DNA of 64,000 bases from JAABRB01 sp963735025 (GCA_963735025.1 CAVTJG010000002.1:124001-188000), one strand, 5' to 3'. Counted from the stretch's first letter, positions 48,847 through 57,800 are shown. Program-made: numbers and translations. The notes: generated by a model from the sequence alone, not told the origin.

Positions 48847-50508
48847 CTACGGAAGAGCCGGCGTCGCGGCCCGGCTGGCGATCTGCAGAAACTGGTTCGG
48901 CTGGCCGAGCAGGTAGTTCACGAATTCCTCGAAGACATTCCCGCGCGCCGCCTTTCCGTCCAGCACGATGTTTTGCGAACCGAACTGCGCCACATTCTTG
49001 CACAGGAACGCGAGTCGGCCACGCTCGCGATCGGCCATGACACGCGCGTAGACGGTGATCTCGCCCGCGATCTCGAACACGGTGGCGCCCCCGTTCTTGT
49101 TCCCGCCGGAATCGTCCGAGGTATAGCGCAGATTTGCGGCGGTGAGCCGATCGATGAGGGACTGCGTATCGGCAGCCGCCAGCTCCCGACGCAGCGTGGT
49201 CGGCGAAACGCAGACGACGGTGAGCGTGATCATGTCCATCCACGGCCGCCCGTCGGCGCGTCGCAGCTTGCTATCGACGAACGCGTCGGCAAGCTTGGGC
49301 CGGGCAAACGTGCCCACGCCCTCGAGCAAGTAGTCATGGGCGATTTCCGGCTTGACGATGCCAAGGTAGCGCACGAGCTCCTCGCAGAAGGCGAACCCGG
49401 CGCGCATCTTCCGCTCGATGTCGAGCGCGAGCATGAGAGTCTGTGCTCTGAGCTCGTCGCTAGAGCCTTCGCTTTCCATCGCCTCGGCCTGGTTCTTGAG
49501 TCGTTCGAGCAGTCCCGAGCCGCCGCTCTTCCCGGACTGCTTCGCTGCGGCATGCACATCGGACCGCTGCGCTGGCTGCGTGCTTTCATCCGACTCGGAA
49601 GTCGCGAACATGTCGAATTCGGGCATGACCAGGTCATTGACGGCCGCTAGTGCCGCGATGTTCGACTTGCTCTCGTTCGACTTGAGGTCGGCCTGCAGGA
49701 CCGCGCGGAGGTCCTCTGCCAGCTCGTCGGCCGAGGCGTAGCGCTCGTCCAGGTTTTTGCGAAGCGCGCGATCCAAAATCGCGTCGAGCGCCGCGGGCAC
49801 ATCGGGATTGAGGCGGCTCGCCGGCACCGGCACCTTGCTGACGATGTTCTGCATCAGCGTCAGGAAATCCTCCGGACGCGCGGCGTCGAATGGCGCGACG
49901 CCCGTCGCGAGTTCGTAGAGCAAAATGCCGAGCGAGAAAACGTCGCTGCGGCCGTCCACTTTCTTCCCCGAGACCTGCTCGGGCGACATGTAGCGGGGCG
50001 AGCCGATCACCACTCCGGTGCGCGTGCGCGACATCTGGTCGATGCGTGCGATGCCGAAATCGGTGATCTTCACCAACCCTTGCTTCGTGAGCATCAGATT
50101 TCCGGGCTTGATGTCGCGATGGACGACTCCCTGCCGGTGCGCGAAATCCAGTGCGTCGGCAGTCTGCAGGACGATGTGCACGGCAGTGGCCAGCGAGATC
50201 CGCTCGCCACGATCGAGAATGTCCTTGAGCGAGCGGCCTGCGAGCAGCTCCATCACGATGAAAGCGATGTCCTCGAATTCGCCGACATCGTAGATCGTGA
50301 CGATGCACGGATGACTCAGCCGCCCGGCCGCCTTCGCCTCGCGCAGAAACCTCCGGCGCGGCTCGGCACTGCCATTCTGGATCTGCAGCGCGTTGATCGT
50401 CTTGATGGCGACCGTGCGCTCGATCATCGGGTCGGAGGCCTTGAATACCGTCCCCATCGAGCCGCGCCCGATTTCCTCCTGCAGAACGTAGCGACCGAGA
50501 GTTCTCAT
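48847..50508 (-). CDS. Ser/Thr protein kinase with unique C-terminal region
   Basis: In this 553-residue protein, residues 7-270 are a complete Hanks kinase: IGRGSMGTVFK loop, K36 in VAIKTI, HRDIKPGN (130-137), DFG (150-152), SPRYMSPEQVSGKKVDGRSDVFSLG. A Ser/Gln-rich linker (about 290-345) leads to a C-terminal ~200-residue alpha/beta region of no named family (ERKMRAGFAFCEELVRYLG, MITLTVVCVSPTTLRRE). No membrane segment is found, so it is cytoplasmic. A partner FHA protein lies far away at 1-683; a link is speculative. Confidence 0.88.
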   Translation of the reverse strand: MRTLGRYVLQEEIGRGSMGTVFKASDPMIERTVAIKTINALQIQNGSAEPRRRFLREAKAAGRLSHPCIVTIYDVGEFEDIAFIVMELLAGRSLKDILDRGERISLATAVHIVLQTADALDFAHRQGVVHRDIKPGNLMLTKQGLVKITDFGIARIDQMSRTRTGVVIGSPRYMSPEQVSGKKVDGRSDVFSLGILLYELATGVAPFDAARPEDFLTLMQNIVSKVPVPASRLNPDVPAALDAILDRALRKNLDERYASADELAEDLRAVLQADLKSNESKSNIAALAAVNDLVMPEFDMFATSESDESTQPAQRSDVHAAAKQSGKSGGSGLLERLKNQAEAMESEGSSDELRAQTLMLALDIERKMRAGFAFCEELVRYLGIVKPEIAHDYLLEGVGTFARPKLADAFVDSKLRRADGRPWMDMITLTVVCVSPTTLRRELAAADTQSLIDRLTAANLRYTSDDSGGNKNGGATVFEIAGEITVYARVMADRERGRLAFLCKNVAQFGSQNIVLDGKAARGNVFEEFVNYLLGQPNQFLQIASRAATPALP

Positions 50509-50956
50509 TGCGCGCTTGGCGGTTGTTGCTCTTTACGCTGGCGAATCATGCCGTTGCGCCCGGGCGCAACGTTAACCGTTCTATTTTAACGGGGAAAGCG
50601 AGGTGACCCTCCTGGTCCTGCGGACTTCCTTCCCCGTATCGCGGCGCGCCTGCCGAACGATCGCGCAGAACGGCGACCGGCGGAACACCGTGCCTCGTCG
50701 GGTCGTCACGACATTTTTTCCCTCGCGGCGGTGGCTGCGCAGGCCCGCGCCCCATACAATATGGGGGATCGTGACCGGCGTCGCGTCGGTGCTGAAAAAT
50801 TGCTTTACGCACCAGCGAAAACCGTATCGCGATCGGCAGAAGTTTCGGGCGGTACGCCGCGCGGATGCACGCGGCGAATCGTTCCCATCCATGAATGGCT
50901 TGTGAAACATGCCTGAACTGAACTCCCTCCCAGATCTAGACGAAAGGAAACATTAA
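50509..50956. other. Divergent intergenic region with palindromes
   Basis: These 448 bp separate the kinase (minus) from the SYLF gene (plus). CGTTGCGCCCGGGCGCAACG at 50552-50571 is a perfect 20-bp palindrome 44 bp before the kinase start, a candidate operator. CCCCAT-ACAAT-ATGGGG lies at 50750-50766. No gene with a ribosome site is convincing. Confidence 0.5.
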
Positions 50957-51520
50957 ATGAAGCTTCACAAATTTCTTGCCGCGAGCGTGGCGATCATCGC
51001 CCTCGCGAGCGGCAGCGCGCTCGCGGAAGCCACCAAGAGTGAAAAGCAGGCCGAAGTGCGCAAGGCTGCGAAGGTGACGCTCGAGGACTTCTACAAGGCT
51101 GACCCGAAACTCAGGGCCCAGGTCGAGAAATCGACCGGGTATGCAACATTCACGACGTACGGCATCTCCTTCATCATCGGTGGCGCGGGCGGCAAGGGTC
51201 TCGTGCACGACAGAAAGACCGGCAAGGAAACCTTCATGGATATGGCCCAAGCCAGCGCGGGCGTGCAGATAGGCGCCTCGCAGACCCGGACCTTGATCAT
51301 CTTCAAGAACGAGAAAGCGGTCGATACGTTCGTCGAAAAGGGCTGGGAGTTCGGCGGGGGCGGCGCCGCCAGTGCAGGTGTAGCGAACAAGAAGGTCGGC
51401 AGCGGAGCGGGCGAGAATCTGATCGCCGATGCGCTCTTCTACACGCTCACTCCGAACGGGTTGCAGTTTGGCGGCGCGGTGGCCGGCACGAAGTTCTGGA
51501 AGGACAAGGAGCTCAACTAA
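50957..51520 (+). CDS. Exported SYLF/YSC84-domain protein
   Basis: This 187-residue protein has a signal peptide (FLAASVAIIALASGSALA) and a single SYLF domain (about 45-187) with STGYATFTTYGISFIIGGAG, GKGLVHDRKTG, MDMAQASAGVQIGASQTRTL and a C-terminal LFYTLTPNGLQFGGAVAGTKF. SYLF proteins bind lipids; in bacteria they are periplasmic or outer-membrane associated with unknown role. AAAGGAAA precedes the ATG by a few bases. Confidence 0.87.
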   Translation: MKLHKFLAASVAIIALASGSALAEATKSEKQAEVRKAAKVTLEDFYKADPKLRAQVEKSTGYATFTTYGISFIIGGAGGKGLVHDRKTGKETFMDMAQASAGVQIGASQTRTLIIFKNEKAVDTFVEKGWEFGGGGAASAGVANKKVGSGAGENLIADALFYTLTPNGLQFGGAVAGTKFWKDKELN

Positions 51521-51539
51521 CGAAGCTCCGGGAAGGCCC

Positions 51540-51643
51540 GTCATTCCCGCGAATGCGGGAATCCAGACCGAGCTGATTCAAAGGCCTGCTGGATCCCTGC
51601 GGCCCTGTCTTCGAGGGAGTCATCGGGGGGGCGGGGATGACTT
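51540..51643. repeat. dRS3-like dispersed repeat, copy 4 (interrupted)
   Basis: GTCATTCCCGCGAATGCGGG starts the element after the SYLF gene. The other arm is split, with GCTGGATCCCTGCGGCCCTG at 51589 and GGCGGGGATGACTT near 51630, suggesting a ~30-bp insertion or degeneration. A G/C-rich hairpin (GGGGGCC...GGCCCCC, about 51688-51706) follows. Confidence 0.62.
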
Positions 51644-51772
51644 GATCATGAGTTCCCCGGGGCAGCGTAAGGCGAGACCGTCGTTCGAGGGGGCCACTTG
51701 GCCCCCTTGTCGTTCTTGCCGGAACGCGTGACGGACGATTCGCAGCACCTCTGTCCGCGCTGACCGGGCGGA

Positions 51773-52126
51773 TTACCCCGCCGGTTTGCCTTTCGTTTTC
51801 TCGTAGACGTTCAGCAGGCACTTGATCCCCCGGTCCGTCGGGTTCGCCTGCAGCTGGGAAGTGACGGACAACGTCCAGTTCTGCGGCGTGATCTTCCCGA
51901 AATAGAGGCGCGAGGTCACGTCGAGGAAGTAGGAGGCGTTATCCGAGCCGCTGGGCTGCAGCAGTTCGCCGACAGTCGTCGAGCTGAGCGCGTCGTAGTA
52001 GCATTCCGCCGAGACTTGGTTGAGAAAGTTGTTGAAAGGATCGGAGGACTTCCAGGCGTCCGGCGCGCAGGCCGTAAGCACCACGCTGCCGCACACCGCA
52101 GCCAAGCCGTTCCTGAATTCTCGCAT
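51773..52126 (-). CDS. Small hypothetical lipoprotein
   Basis: About 117 residues starting MREFRNGLAAVCGSVVLTAC, a lipoprotein signal with lipobox LTAC. Mature part is short and mixed (ECYYDALSSTTVGELL, YFGKITPQNWTLSVT, CLLNVYEKTKG). The ATG at 52126 has a GGGGAG site at proper spacing, whereas the ATG two codons upstream abuts it. Family not recognised. Divergent from the next lipoprotein gene. Confidence 0.68.
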   Translation of the reverse strand: MREFRNGLAAVCGSVVLTACAPDAWKSSDPFNNFLNQVSAECYYDALSSTTVGELLQPSGSDNASYFLDVTSRLYFGKITPQNWTLSVTSQLQANPTDRGIKCLLNVYEKTKGKPAG

Positions 52127-52332
52127 TCGCATCTCCCCCCCGGCGCTTGGCCATTTTTCGCAAACGGCGATAGTATCGCACGCACATAGGCTATCTAATC
52201 GTTATCCGATCGTCACCAACGCGCGGTCCTTCGGGGAATAGTCGGGCGCGCAGAGCGTTGACGAGATGGCAGCCCCGCGCGAGCGCTGCCCTTGGCCAAC
52301 CCCGGAAACGGGACAACTTAAAGGAGGTGTCC

Positions 52333-53073
52333 GTGGCGAAGCAATTTGAAGACTCCAGATTTGAAGACCCCAGTTCCGTTCAGACGTTACCCATGCCGGG
52401 TCGGCGTAGGATGATAGCGGGGCTGGGCGCCGGAGCGGTTGCGGCCCTGGTCGGCGGCTGCGCAGGGACCACGCTTGCGCCGCGTACTGTCGTCGCGGGG
52501 CTCGCCCCGAAAGTCGGCGCGACCTGGACGTACGGTTACCGGAGCGACTGGAGTCAGATCGCGCCTCGAACCTTGAATTACACGGTTATTGCGGTCACGG
52601 AGCAAGGCATCCAGGACCGCCTGACCCAGCAAGGCGCGCCGGGCAGCGGCGGAGACCGCCTGTTCACGTCGGCGTGGGAGATCGCCGACCGGCCCTTGAC
52701 GCAGTTGATGGTGCACGAGTTCTCGCCCTATCTGCTCGCATTCAACGATGTGCCGATCGGGGAACGGGTCACCGTGACGATGCCGCCGGTGAACTGGGGC
52801 ACTACCTGGACGACCACCGCGCGCGGGGTCGGCACCGAGCGGGTCTCGGTTCCGGCGGGAACCTTCGACGCAATGCGAGTCGAGATTCTCGGCACGCGTC
52901 TTTTCGTGGCCGGCCAGATGGACGGCACGGCGGACGCGGTTCGGCTCTACGCCACGGCTTGGCTCGCGCCCGCAGTAAAGCGAACGGTCCGTTTCAACTT
53001 CCAGACTCAGGCTGCGCAGCTCAACCTGCTCTCACGCGATCATTTCGAGCTGCAAAGCTTCCGGGCGGGCTGA
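52333..53073 (+). CDS. Hypothetical lipoprotein
   Basis: About 246 residues from the GTG at 52333, which has an excellent AAGGAGG site. MPGRRRMIAGLGAGAVAALV then GGC gives a twin-arginine-looking/lipobox signal about 20-45 residues in. The mature protein is beta-rich (APKVGATWTYGYRSDWSQI, TVTMPPVNWGTTWTTTARG, RVSVPAGTFDAMRVEILGTR), of the kind often assigned to outer-membrane lipoproteins of unknown role. Just upstream of the two-component pair, but 90 bp away. Confidence 0.7.
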   Translation: MAKQFEDSRFEDPSSVQTLPMPGRRRMIAGLGAGAVAALVGGCAGTTLAPRTVVAGLAPKVGATWTYGYRSDWSQIAPRTLNYTVIAVTEQGIQDRLTQQGAPGSGGDRLFTSAWEIADRPLTQLMVHEFSPYLLAFNDVPIGERVTVTMPPVNWGTTWTTTARGVGTERVSVPAGTFDAMRVEILGTRLFVAGQMDGTADAVRLYATAWLAPAVKRTVRFNFQTQAAQLNLLSRDHFELQSFRAG

Positions 53074-53163
53074 TTTGCACCTGCCACCTGTCGTTCGCCT
53101 GAGGCCAGTCGTTAACCAGCGAGCAGGCGCACGCCTGCGGACGGATCTGCGCCCACCGCGCCA

Positions 53164-53826
53164 ATGAGGCTGCTCCTGGTCGAGGACGACCCGATGGTCG
53201 GCGACGCCGTGCGCGAAGGGCTGCGCCAGGAAAGCTACGCCGTGGATTGGGTGCGGGACGGGAAGGCGGCAGAGACCGCGCTCCGGGCCGAGCAGTACGA
53301 TCTGGTACTGCTCGATCTCGGTTTACCACTCCGCGGCGGACTGGAAGTGCTGGCTTCACTGCGCGCCGCGCACAATGACGTCCCGGTCATGGTGATCACG
53401 GCACGCGATACTCTGTCCGACAGGGTGAAGGGCCTCGACACCGGCGCGGACGACTATCTCGTGAAACCCTTCGATCTCGACGAGCTCGCGGCGCGTGTGC
53501 GCGCGTTGCTCCGTCGTGCCGCGGGGCGCGCGGAGCCCGAGATGCGCTGCGGGCCCGTCACGCTCAACCCATCCACGCGCGAAGTGTTCGTTAACGAGCG
53601 TCCGGTCACGCTTTCGGCGCGGGAGTTCGCACTGCTCGAGGCGCTCGCCGAGCGGTCGGGAATCGTGCTTTCGCGCTCACAACTGGAAGGCCGGCTGTAC
53701 GGCTGGGGCGAGGAAGTCGCCAGCAATGCCGTCGAAGTGCACGTTCACAACCTGCGACGCAAGCTCGGAGTAGAGATCATCCGCAACGTTCGCGGCGTCG
53801 GCTACACGCTCGAAACGGGCGAATGA
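53164..53826 (+). CDS. OmpR-family response regulator (PmrA/QseB-like)
   Basis: This 220-residue protein has a receiver domain with the ED pair at 7-9, D51 in LVLLDLGLP, TARD and KPFDLDEL (Lys near 100). A winged-helix DNA-binding domain (about 125-220) has FALLEALAERSGIVLSRSQL and VEVHVHNLRRKLG, as in PmrA/QseB/BasR. It overlaps the kinase by four bases. The CTTAAG box before htrA is a probable target. Confidence 0.93.
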   Translation: MRLLLVEDDPMVGDAVREGLRQESYAVDWVRDGKAAETALRAEQYDLVLLDLGLPLRGGLEVLASLRAAHNDVPVMVITARDTLSDRVKGLDTGADDYLVKPFDLDELAARVRALLRRAAGRAEPEMRCGPVTLNPSTREVFVNERPVTLSAREFALLEALAERSGIVLSRSQLEGRLYGWGEEVASNAVEVHVHNLRRKLGVEIIRNVRGVGYTLETGE

Positions 53827-55130
53827 CCTCGCTCCGTCAACGCCTGCTCTTCGCGCTCCTCGGAGCATTGCTGCTGGTCGGTGTTCTGGCAAGCGCGGCG
53901 ACCTATCTCTCGGCACGCAGCGAGATCAATTCGCTTCTCGACGAGGAGCTTCGCCAGGTCGCGCTTTCGCTTCGCGACCATGCCGTGCTCGACCTGTCAC
54001 GCCTGACAAGGGGAGGGGCCGACTCGCGCCAGCGAGTGGTGGTGCAGATCTGGGATCCGACCGGGGTCGCGCTCTATCTCTCGAACACCGGAGCACCGCT
54101 GCCGCTGGTGCGCACCCAGGGATTCGTGACCCTTTCGAACCAGGGACGTGAGTGGCGCGTCTTCACGACCACGATGGGCTTGCAGACGATCCAGGTGGGC
54201 CAACCGATCGCCCTGCGACGCGAGCTCGCCACCGACGTCGCGTTACGGATCCTGATCCCGATTCTTGCCGCGTTGCCCCTTTTCGGCGCGCTGATCTGGC
54301 TGATGGTGGGCCATGGGCTTGCGCCGGTCGCACGACTTGCGCGGACGATTGCGTCCCGGAGCGCCACTTCGCTGGCCCCGCTTCCCGCCGATCGCCTGCC
54401 CGAAGAAGTCGCGCCCCTAATCGCGTCTCTGAACGGGCTGCTCGCGCGACTCGAGCAGTCGTTCGGCTTGCAGCGTCGCTTCGCCGCCGATGCGGCGCAC
54501 GAGCTGCGCACGCCGCTGACCGCGCTGGGATTGCAGATCCAGCTGCTCGAGCGCGCCAAGACCGATGCCGAGCACGCGAGCGCCGTGGCGCGACTCAGGG
54601 AGGGCGTGAAGCGAGCGACGCGCCTGGTCGAGCAGCTTCTCGTCATGGCGCGTCTCGAGCCGGACGCGGCTGACCGTCCCGCCGATCGCGTCGACCTCGG
54701 AGCGCTTGCAAATTCCGTCGCCAACGATTTCGCGCCGCTCGCCGAGGCGCGTGGCGTGACACTCGACGTCGACGCCGAGGAGAACGTCGCAACACTGGGC
54801 AGCGAGGATGCGCTGCGCATTCTTCTTTCCAATCTCGTCGACAACGCGATTCGCTACACGATTCCCGGCGGCACGATCTTGGTCCGCGTGTCGAGCGCTG
54901 CCGGCGACTCGATCCTCGAGGTCGCGGACGACGGGCCGGGGATTCCCGAGAGCGAGCGCCCGCGGGTGTTCGACCGTTTCTATCGCGTGGCCGGCACCGA
55001 CCAGCCGGGAAGCGGACTCGGACTTGCCATCGTGCGCCAGGTCGCCGATCTCCATCGCGCGCGCGTGGAGCTCGGCGCGGGACTCGGGGGCGCCGGGTTG
55101 GCCGTTCGCGTGCGTTTTCCCCCTGTCTGA
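53823..55130 (+). CDS. Sensor histidine kinase (PmrB/QseC-like)
   Basis: This 435-residue inner-membrane kinase has membrane segments near residues 8-30 and 140-162 bracketing a small periplasmic domain, a HAMP-like linker, FAADAAHELRTPLTALGLQI (phospho-acceptor His), NLVDNAIRYTIPGG (N box), VADDGPGIPESERPRVFDRFYR and GSGLGLAIVRQV. It phosphorylates the coupled OmpR-type regulator. Envelope stress is a likely input, inferred from the downstream HtrA gene. Confidence 0.93.
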   Translation: MTSLRQRLLFALLGALLLVGVLASAATYLSARSEINSLLDEELRQVALSLRDHAVLDLSRLTRGGADSRQRVVVQIWDPTGVALYLSNTGAPLPLVRTQGFVTLSNQGREWRVFTTTMGLQTIQVGQPIALRRELATDVALRILIPILAALPLFGALIWLMVGHGLAPVARLARTIASRSATSLAPLPADRLPEEVAPLIASLNGLLARLEQSFGLQRRFAADAAHELRTPLTALGLQIQLLERAKTDAEHASAVARLREGVKRATRLVEQLLVMARLEPDAADRPADRVDLGALANSVANDFAPLAEARGVTLDVDAEENVATLGSEDALRILLSNLVDNAIRYTIPGGTILVRVSSAAGDSILEVADDGPGIPESERPRVFDRFYRVAGTDQPGSGLGLAIVRQVADLHRARVELGAGLGGAGLAVRVRFPPV

Positions 55131-55147
55131 GTAGGGGTTGGGGGGGT

Positions 55148-55164
55148 CTTAAGGCTTGCTTAAG
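55148..55164 (+). promoter_or_regulatory. PmrA/QseB-type box upstream of htrA
   Basis: CTTAAG-GCTTG-CTTAAG (55148-55164) is a perfect direct repeat with a 5-bp spacer, matching the YTTAAK-N5-YTTAAK box known for PmrA-type regulators. It lies 71 bp before the htrA start and 18 bp after the kinase stop. Confidence 0.7.
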
Positions 55165-55234
55165 GATTGCGTTTCACCATCGCTGGCGAGACGAGGGATG
55201 GTCCCTCGCTGCTTGCGAGCGATAGGAGAGAACG

Positions 55235-56731
55235 ATGATGAAACGCAATCGTCTGGCCGCATCGGCCATAGCCCTGGCGGTTGCCGCGGCGTTTGCGGCG
55301 GGGTGCACCGAGGCGAAGTTGCCCGGGGTGAGCGATGCCAATGCGATGAGCGCAGCGCCCGTGGTGGCGAGCGCGCCACAGGCCCCGAGCGCGGCGATGC
55401 GCCACGGGCTGCCCGACTTCAGCGCGCTGGTGAAGGCGCAGGGGCCCACGGTGGTGAACGTCACGGTGAAGAAGAACGGGCCCGAGATGGTTGCCGGGCA
55501 GGTTCCGTTCGACCAGAACGGCCCCTTTGGCGAATTCTTCCGTCGCTTCGGCGTTCCGGTGCCTCCCGGGGCGGGCGAGCAAGGCGAGCCGGGCACCCCG
55601 CATCCCAGCCAGGGCGTGGGCTCGGGGTTCATCATCAGCCCCGATGGGCTGATACTCACCAACGCGCACGTGGTGGACGGGGCCGACGAGGTGACGGTTC
55701 GCCTGTCCGACAAGCGTGAGTTCAGCGCCAAGGTGCTGGGGGCCGATGCGCGCTCGGACGTGGCGGTGATCAAGATCGAGGCCACGGGACTTCCGGCGGT
55801 GCGGATCGGCGATCCGAAGAAGGCCGAGGTGGGCGAGTGGGTTGCGGCGATCGGCTCGCCCTTTGGGCTGGAGAGCACGGTGACCGCGGGGATCATCTCG
55901 GCGAAGTCGCGGAACCTGCCCGATGAGCGCCTGGTGCCCTTCATCCAGACCGATGTGGCGGTGAACCCGGGCAACTCCGGGGGGCCGCTGTTCAACCTCG
56001 ATGGTGAGGTGGTGGGGATCAACTCGATGATCTATAGCCGCACCGGGGGCTACATGGGGGTGAGCTTTGCCATCCCGATCGATGTGGCGATCAAGGTGAA
56101 GGACGACCTGGTGAAGTACGGCAAGGTGACGCGTGGGCGCATCGGGGTGGTGATCCAGTCGGTGACCCCGCCGCTGGCCGAGTCCTTTGGCCTGGCCAAG
56201 GCCGAAGGGGCGCTCATCTCCAAGGTCGAGCCTGACAGTCCGGCGGCCAAGGCGGGCTTGAAGAGCGGTGATGTGATCCTCGCCTGGAACGGCCAGTCGA
56301 TCAGCGATTCGGCCGATCTGCCCCCGCGGGTGGCCGACACCAAGCCGGGCGCGCAGGCAAGCCTCACGGTGTGGCGCGCGGGCAAGGAGCAAACCCTCAC
56401 CCTCGCGGTGGGCGAGATGCCCGCCGATCAGGCCACGCTCGCCTCAGCGGCGACCAGCGCCCCACAAGGCAAGCTCGGCGTGGCGGTGCGCCCGCTCGCC
56501 GAGGCCGAGGCGAAGCAGGCCGGCACCGAGGGCGGGCTCCTGGTCGAGCGTGCCCAGGGCGCGGCGGCCAAGGCCGGGGTGCGACGCGGGGACGTGATCC
56601 TCGGGGTGAACGGCAAGCCGGTGCGCACCGCAGAAGACCTCAAGCGCGCCATCGACGGCGCCGGCAAGCAGGCCGCGCTCCTCGTGCAGCGCGGCGAGGC
56701 CCGAATCTTCGTGCCGGTGCAAATCGGCTAA
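55235..56731 (+). CDS. Do-like periplasmic serine protease (HtrA/DegP family)
   Basis: This 498-residue protein has a signal or weak lipoprotein signal (AFAAGC, Cys24), a trypsin-like domain with H145 (TNAHVV), D175 (RSDVAVIK) and S248 (GNSGGPLF), followed by two PDZ domains (about 290-375 and 400-490). It degrades or refolds damaged envelope proteins. Two ATGs follow an AGGAGAG site; the first is used. It is almost certainly controlled by the adjacent two-component system through the CTTAAG box. Followed by a dRS3-like repeat and an intrinsic terminator. Confidence 0.93.
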   Translation: MMKRNRLAASAIALAVAAAFAAGCTEAKLPGVSDANAMSAAPVVASAPQAPSAAMRHGLPDFSALVKAQGPTVVNVTVKKNGPEMVAGQVPFDQNGPFGEFFRRFGVPVPPGAGEQGEPGTPHPSQGVGSGFIISPDGLILTNAHVVDGADEVTVRLSDKREFSAKVLGADARSDVAVIKIEATGLPAVRIGDPKKAEVGEWVAAIGSPFGLESTVTAGIISAKSRNLPDERLVPFIQTDVAVNPGNSGGPLFNLDGEVVGINSMIYSRTGGYMGVSFAIPIDVAIKVKDDLVKYGKVTRGRIGVVIQSVTPPLAESFGLAKAEGALISKVEPDSPAAKAGLKSGDVILAWNGQSISDSADLPPRVADTKPGAQASLTVWRAGKEQTLTLAVGEMPADQATLASAATSAPQGKLGVAVRPLAEAEAKQAGTEGGLLVERAQGAAAKAGVRRGDVILGVNGKPVRTAEDLKRAIDGAGKQAALLVQRGEARIFVPVQIG

Positions 56732-56746
56732 GGAAAATCCGATTAA

Positions 56747-56824
56747 GTCATCTCCGCGCAAGCGGGGATCCGGCAAGCCTTCGAAGAGGCCCAGTCTGGA
56801 TTCCCGCATTCGCGGGAATGACGG
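56747..56824. repeat. dRS3-like dispersed inverted repeat, copy 5
   Basis: GTCATCTCCGCGCAAGCGGG begins the 78-bp element and CTGGATTCCCGCATTCGCGG followed by GAATGACGG ends it. Same paired-hairpin plan as copy 2, 16 bp after htrA. Confidence 0.75.
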
Positions 56825-56851
56825 ACTTCTGCAACGGTTCTCCAGCCGCCT

Positions 56852-56885
56852 TAGGTTGCACCGTTCTGTAGGTTGCACCGTTCCG
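56852..56885. repeat. 17-bp tandem duplication
   Basis: TAGGTTGCACCGTTCTG (56852-56868) is followed directly by TAGGTTGCACCGTTCCG (56869-56885), differing at one base. It lies between the dRS3-like repeat and the terminator. Confidence 0.7.
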
Positions 56886-56913
56886 AGGCTTCTCGAAGCC
56901 TCTGGACAGGCAA

Positions 56914-56947
56914 GCCCGCGCAGCTTCGGCTGCGCGGGCGCTTTTTT
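56914..56947 (+). terminator. Intrinsic terminator after htrA
   Basis: GCCCGCGCAGC-TTCG-GCTGCGCGGGC is a perfect 11-bp stem with a TTCG tetraloop followed by GCTTTTTT. It would end the htrA transcript about 180 bp after its stop and could also shield the convergent EAL gene. Confidence 0.9.
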
Positions 56948-57002
56948 GGGCGCGTGCAGAACAGGATCTGCCCCGCTTCTGTCCCGCTCGGGGAATGAAC
57001 GG

Positions 57003-57800
57003 TCAGGCTGCGACAGCCGGAATACTGTCGAGATCCTGCGGTGGCTGGGTGAGGTCGAGATTGCGGAATGTCGCCTGCTCGTCAAGCACCGGGAATTGAC
57101 GGGGATGTCCGACCAGGAATCCCTGGAAGAAGCGAACGCCGAGCGCGTGGGCCCAGTCGAGCTTTTCCTGGCTATCGATGCCTTGCGCAACGGCACGGCA
57201 ACCCACCGAACCGGCGAGCGTGATCAACTCGCGCAACGGTTCTTCGTCGAGGTTCTGGAAGGCGGTCGAGATCGCCTTGCGGTCGATCTTGATCAGCTTT
57301 GGACGGAGCATGCGCAGCACGGTCTCGTCACACCGGGGCAACCCGGGCGCACAGTTTCCGAGGGCCACGCGCACGCCACGCCACGCGCAGTCCTTCGCGA
57401 ACGAGAGCAGCGTACGCGGATCCTGCGGGATCACCGAGTCGGTGATCTCGACGATCAGGCGCTTGGCGAATGGACCGACGTCCGCCAGCTCGCGCAGGTA
57501 GCGACCTGCGTGCTGGCTGACCGTGATGGATGAGACGTTCACGCTGACCGAGAGCGTGCGGTGCAGTTGACCCAGTGCCGCTACCGCCTGCTTGAGCACT
57601 GCGAGATCGACCGTGCCGATGTAACCCGACCCCTCCCACCGGCGTATCGACGTTTCGCGCGACTCCGGCGTGTTCGTCCCGTCGCGAAAGCGCAGCAACG
57701 CCTCGTAGGCGACGATCTGGCCACGCGCGCTCATGATCGGCTGGAAAGCCGTGCGGATCAGCTTCTGCAAGGAAACCCCCTGGATCTGCGGGAAGGACAT
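57003..57800 (-). CDS. Degenerate EAL-domain protein
   Basis: This 265-residue protein is almost all EAL domain (about 10-240): YEALLRFRDG keeps the EAL triad, SVNVSS and LIVEITDS are near-normal, and KLIKIDR keeps the lysine. However the metal-binding DDFGTG region is replaced by LGNCAPG and the EGVE loop Glu by QGIDS. Phosphodiesterase activity on c-di-GMP is therefore unlikely; a binding or regulatory role is inferred. Start at 57800 (MSFPQIQGVSLQ) fits; an upstream in-frame start adds a Cys-rich non-conserved tail. Confidence 0.83.
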   Translation of the reverse strand: MSFPQIQGVSLQKLIRTAFQPIMSARGQIVAYEALLRFRDGTNTPESRETSIRRWEGSGYIGTVDLAVLKQAVAALGQLHRTLSVSVNVSSITVSQHAGRYLRELADVGPFAKRLIVEITDSVIPQDPRTLLSFAKDCAWRGVRVALGNCAPGLPRCDETVLRMLRPKLIKIDRKAISTAFQNLDEEPLRELITLAGSVGCRAVAQGIDSQEKLDWAHALGVRFFQGFLVGHPRQFPVLDEQATFRNLDLTQPPQDLDSIPAVAA

